Positions 59,821 through 64,000 of a DNA stretch of 64,000 nucleotides are shown in pieces (within the stretch, counting starts at the first letter, position 1; every line of letters starts with the position of its first letter). The position numbers and the translations under genes are program-made. This stretch comes from Prosapia bicincta (taxonomy: Eukaryota > Arthropoda > Insecta > Hemiptera > Cercopidae): NCBI GenBank assembly GCA_036971475.1, contig JBAIZL010000006.1, positions 137,441,731-137,505,730 on the forward strand, read 5' to 3'. The notes beneath the pieces are model-generated. The model saw only the letters and a list, made by a program, of their open reading frames with translations, searched no databases and had not been told where the DNA came from.

Positions 59821-62800
59821 ATGAGAGGATCCCTAATGGTAGGAAGGAAAAGAGGAGACAACCATTAGAGATCCAACAACAAACAAAATATAGGAAATAT
59901 TACCCGGAGAAACAGGGAACAGTAAATAAAGGAAAGGCGGAAGACCTAAAGAACAAAAATAAAAAAACAATACAACAGGAAAATAACAATGAAGTACACC
60001 AAAATCAAGAGCGTAGAGTTGGTGGACTATCTCTTGATATTCGTGCTGAATTGTTAGAAGAGGACAAGGAGATTGGCGAAGGTAACCAGAAGAAAGAAAC
60101 ATGCCCTGTAATTGACTGTGAGGTAGAAGGGCACTCTATAGAGGTAGAGATTGACACGGGTGCAGACGTGTCAGTCATTCAAGAAAAGGCTTACAACAAC
60201 CTCAAGTTGCATGGGCTTAAGTTCCTGGAACTACCCATCAACAATGTGGGAGTTGTAACAGCCATTAAGACTGCACAAATAAAGGTTACCCGGCAATGCT
60301 TAATTCCCTTAACAATTAAAGGCATAAAAGTGGACTGCATCTTCATAGTGGTCTCCAAACTTCGGTCGGAGATGATTATGGGGTGCAACACACTGTATGA
60401 CCTAAAGGCACGGATAAACATGGATAGACGCTTTGTGACATTCGAAATAGAAGGGGAAATGGTGTACCAGGACTTTAAAAGTAAAATACAAAAGATAGAG
60501 GAAAATGAAGAAGTCCGAAAAATATGCAAGATAACCCAGGAAAAAGAAGATGCATCAACAATAGGGCATCAAAGCAAAAAGGAGGGGTTAATGCGACAGT
60601 GCGAGAAGCAGGGGCACTGCCGAATGAATGAAGGAGGAAATGGACAAGAAACAAGTAAAGGGGAAATCTTAAATATAACGAACGAATATCAAAGAAAAAT
60701 AAAAAATGAAACAGAGGAAAAATTAAACAAAAACAAAAAATTAAAAAACAAAAATGAAAATATAATAAATAAGGAAATAAATTTAAGACCTGAGGGAGTC
60801 AAAACAGGAGATAAAGAAACAAAGGACATGGAAAGAAGAGCTGCAGCTGAGATTAAGAGCAAACCAAAATATAAACAAGGTAAGGCCGAAATAGTGCCAA
60901 AAAGGGGAAATAATGTGAGTGGAAAAATAATAAATAAGAAAATAAATATAAATAAAAGTATAAACGTCGCGTCGAAACAATTAAAAGGGGGGAACAACGA
61001 GGTTAAAATGAATAACCAACAAGTAGCTCGGAAGCCCATGACTAAGACTTTAGATTCTGGAGAGATAACCCAAAGGAAAGAAATTGAAATTAAAGAAAGA
61101 AAAAAGAAAAACCCATTTACTAGTTCAAGAGTTCGAAAGTCAATTAAAATGAGAGCCAATCCAAATACGAGAAGAACCTTCATTTCATTACAAGTCAAAA
61201 ACAGAAAAATAAAAGGTAGATTTAAGGAGAATAAGGGAAAGTTAAGAAATTGGAAAAGGAGAAAGAAGAAAAATAAAGATAAAGATGGACGGATGATAAG
61301 AAAATATTTGAGAATTAACCATTTAGGAATCGAAGAAGAAGAAACAGAAAATAAATGTATATTAGACAAAGAACAGCAAAATCAATTAAACCAGCTAATA
61401 TTGGAATATGACGATATATTTAGCGAGATACCGGGAAGATCAAATAAATATAAGCATCAATTGAAACTAATAGAGAATAAAACTTTTGTACGAAGGAATT
61501 ATCCAATTCCAATTAATTACCGTAAACAGGTCCAAGAAGAGATTGAAAGAATGCTCAGATATGACATCATCGAACGCTCAAGAACTCCTTACATCAACCC
61601 AATGGTGACAGTAATAAAACCAGACAAGACCATCCGTCTGTGCCTAGACGCTAGGAAGTTGAATGAAATAACTGTGCCGGATTATGAAAGTGCACCCACT
61701 ATTGACGATATACTAAGGAAAGGTCGCAACAGGCGATATTTTTCAAAAATAGATTTAACGTCAAGTTTCTGGCAAATACCGTTGACTAATGAGTCCAAAA
61801 AATATACAGGATTTTTATTTAATAATAAAGTATATAATTTCAAAGTGGTGCCTTTTGGACTCCAAAACTCCCTAGCGGCTCTAGTGAGAACGGTAGATAT
61901 CACTTTGGGTAAGGAGTTAGAGGAAAATCTTTTAGTGTATGTCGATGATCTGTTGTGTCTATCTGAGACATTCGATGAGCACCTCAGTCACCTGAGGACA
62001 ATTTTCACCAGATTCAGAGAGGGGAATTTAACCATCAACCCGAAGAAAACCTTGTTCTGTCAACAAGAGGTGAAGTTTTTAGGATATATCTTCAGGCAAG
62101 AAGGGGTCACCACAGACCCAGAGAAGCTACAGGCAATACAGGATTTCCCAGAACCTAGAAACAAAAAACAACTACAATCGTTTCTAGGTTTTGTAAATTA
62201 CTATGCACGATTTACAAAGAAACATGCTGAAGAGACTTCACCCTTGTTGAAATTACTAAGAAAAGATCAGCCCTGGATCTGGGATGAATACATGAGTAAA
62301 GCCTTCAATAGGGTAAAAGATTTGTTTACGGAATCAGTCACTCTGATGCATCCAATCGAAGGGCAACGTACGTTCCTACAGACAGATGCATGTGATAATG
62401 CAATCGCCAGTCAGATTTTCCAGAGAGATGGACAAGGGCAAATGCAAGTAATAGGGTTCGTTAGCCGAACACTTAAGAGTTGTGAGAAGGCATACACTAT
62501 ATGCGAGAAAGAATTATTGGCTATAGTGCATGGCTTGAAAAAATTTCGGCCATTAATAGTGGGAGCGCCACTAACTATCATAACGGATAATAAGGCATTG
62601 AAATTTATGAACACGTGCAATTTCACTAATTCACGAATCACTAGGTGGATATTGGCGATTCAAGAGTATCAACCAACAGTGATACATTGCCCAGGAAAGG
62701 AAAACATACCGTGCGACGTCGTGAGTCGGATGTATCAGAATGAGATGGATAATAAGGGAAACAGTCAGAACCGTCAGGTCATAAAAGTAGGACGGTTACA

Positions 62801-64000
62801 AATAGGATGTGAAGAAACACTAAAAGCAAAATTTCAAAACATAAAAAACTTACAAAGACAACAACCAGAATTAGAAAAATTTTTTGAAAACGTGACCAAA
62901 TTTAAGAGATATTCTATACAAGAAGGGATATTGTGTAAAGAAGTCAAAAATAAAATAAAGATAGTAATCCCGGAATCAATAATAAACGAGGTAATTGAGA
63001 ACATACATCAGATATATGCTCACATAGGGAGAAATAAAATAACGAATATAATGAGCCAGAGCATGTATATAAAGCAAATGAAGAAACGGATATTACAAGT
63101 GATAGAAAGATGTCAGATATGTCAGTACGCAAAACCGACAAATAGATACCTCCAAGGAAGCACGAAACCAATCGTCTCAAGAGGGCCAGGCGAAATGGTG
63201 GCGATAGACCATCTAGGGCCCTTACCAACCAGCGTTGGTGGGGTAAAACATATATTGGTAGTAATAGATAGCTTCTCGAAGTATGTTAAGTTATATGCAG
63301 TACGAAGTACCACAACAAGGAGCTCAAAGTTGAAGTTACTGCATTATTTTCAAGCAGTAGGGAAACCAAGCAAGATCCTTACCGATTTTGGAACTGCATT
63401 TACATCACGGCAATGGCGTACTTGGATCAGGTGTGAAGGAATCCAACACATACTGAGCCCAGTACGGCACCCGCAGGTGAATTTAGCAGAAAGAGTAAAT
63501 AGAGAACTGAGAAGGATATTGCGGACCTACTGCTATGATAACCAATCGCATTGGCGGAAGTACCTGTCATACATAGAAGGAGTAATCAATGCTTTACCGC
63601 ATGAAGCTACTGGATACACTCCAGATCAGATTCAGTTCGGGGTTGATCCAGAATATGGGTGGCAGGGATTTGTACCAGACGTTTGTAAAAATGTAGTAAC
63701 GGAAACACAACAGCAGCGTGTGCAGAAGGCATACGACAGAATGAGAAGGACAGGAGAGCTCAGGGCTGAGAAATTAAATAGAAAGATGAAGCAGACGGAA
63801 TTGAAATGTGGGGACAAAGTACTGGTAACAAGGGTAAATAGATCTAACTTGAGCCGTCAAGAAACCGAGAAGATGCTATTAATTTACCAGGGTCCATATG
63901 TAGTGGCTAGACGATTGGGGGCAAAAACTTATGAAATAGCAAACTTGGAAACAGGGAAAATAAGGGGGATCTATGACATCAAAGACATAAAGATATTTAA
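59820..64000 (+). CDS. pol: Retrotransposon Pol polyprotein (protease, RT, RNase H, integrase), 3' end outside window
   Basis: Open without a stop from the gag overlap to the window end (last complete codon 63996-63998). The aspartic protease active site DTGADVSVI starts at 60153. A linker of almost 300 codons, very rich in Lys, Asn and Glu, spans about 60480-61370. Reverse transcriptase follows, with the first catalytic Asp in KIDLTSSFWQIPL (codon 61752) and YVDD at 61938. RNase H has Asp 62385 (TDA), Glu 62511 (KELL) and Asp 62586 (TDNKAL). Integrase has an HHCC finger, H-x4-H-x29-C-x2-C (codons 63006, 63021, 63111, 63120), catalytic Asp 63207 and 63384 and Glu 63489 (D to E 35 positions apart), and a GPY/F module (YQGPYVVARR). 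All listed catalytic residues are intact. It is expressed by -1 shift from gag. Antisense frames in this span are shadows. Confidence 0.92.

Larger units (their letters stand above)
57870..64000 (+). mobile_element. Ty3/gypsy-type LTR retrotransposon, internal region, truncated by window end
   Basis: Order seen: primer-binding site, leader of about 490 bp, gag, -1 overlap, then pol with protease, reverse transcriptase, RNase H and integrase. The RT-RNaseH-IN order is that of Ty3/gypsy elements and retroviruses, as opposed to Ty1/copia. Both frames are free of stops and frameshift damage, so the copy looks young and potentially intact up to the window edge. The 3' LTR, the polypurine tract and any third (env-like) frame are outside the window. 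The coding strand is markedly A-rich. Confidence 0.93.

Noticed and set aside
59404..63817. Minus-strand frames opposite gag and pol
   Set aside because: Shadows of the continuous pol frame, which carries all recognised catalytic motifs.
1..64000. Telomeric (TTAGG) repeats, tRNA or rRNA genes
   Set aside because: None of the expected motifs (TTAGG runs, tRNA B-box, conserved rRNA segments) was seen on reading; the GTTAGGG within the GT tract is a single interruption.

Overview
The window is nuclear DNA of an animal, most likely an insect or other arthropod. It is AT-rich, has no operons or bacterial ribosome sites, carries candidate exons with GT..AG splice signals, and ends in a Ty3/gypsy-type LTR retrotransposon whose primer-binding site fits the conserved metazoan tRNA-Lys(CUU) 3' end. 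No rRNA, tRNA or CRISPR was recognised. About 71% of the window (roughly 45.5 kb) is tandem repeat.

Layout: 331-449 is a candidate coding exon. 1177-4103 is a 96-bp tandem array. 4128-4767 holds four 160-bp repeats followed by a GC-richer unique block. 6344-18062 is a 121-bp satellite of about 97 units. 18063-23076 is mixed unique DNA with a TA microsatellite, a 63-bp hairpin array, about three 61-bp repeats with a dispersed relative 2.2 kb away, a GC-rich island, a candidate minus-strand terminal exon and a 165-bp repeat. 23077-52446 is one 29.4-kb minisatellite of about 700 units of 42 bp with layered higher-order structure. 52447-57869 is AT-rich DNA with GT and TA microsatellites, a candidate 240-bp phase 0-0 exon and an 86-bp near-perfect palindrome. 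57870-64000 is the retrotransposon, cut off by the window end.

The retrotransposon is the only segment whose function is secure. Gag (485 codons) ends in a slippery heptamer A AAA AAC directly before its stop codon, and the -1 frame opens into Pol: protease, a very long Lys/Asn-rich linker, reverse transcriptase, RNase H and an HHCC integrase with a GPY/F module. All catalytic residues checked are present.

The very long open frames in the 42-bp array (up to 1870 codons) are not convincing genes. The unit is a multiple of three and is stop-free in four of six frames, and single open frames switch between two unrelated 14-residue repeats where one-base marker indels occur. The array's interest is structural: almost all length change is in whole 42-bp units, and rare +1 or -1 units tag the edges of larger duplicated blocks.
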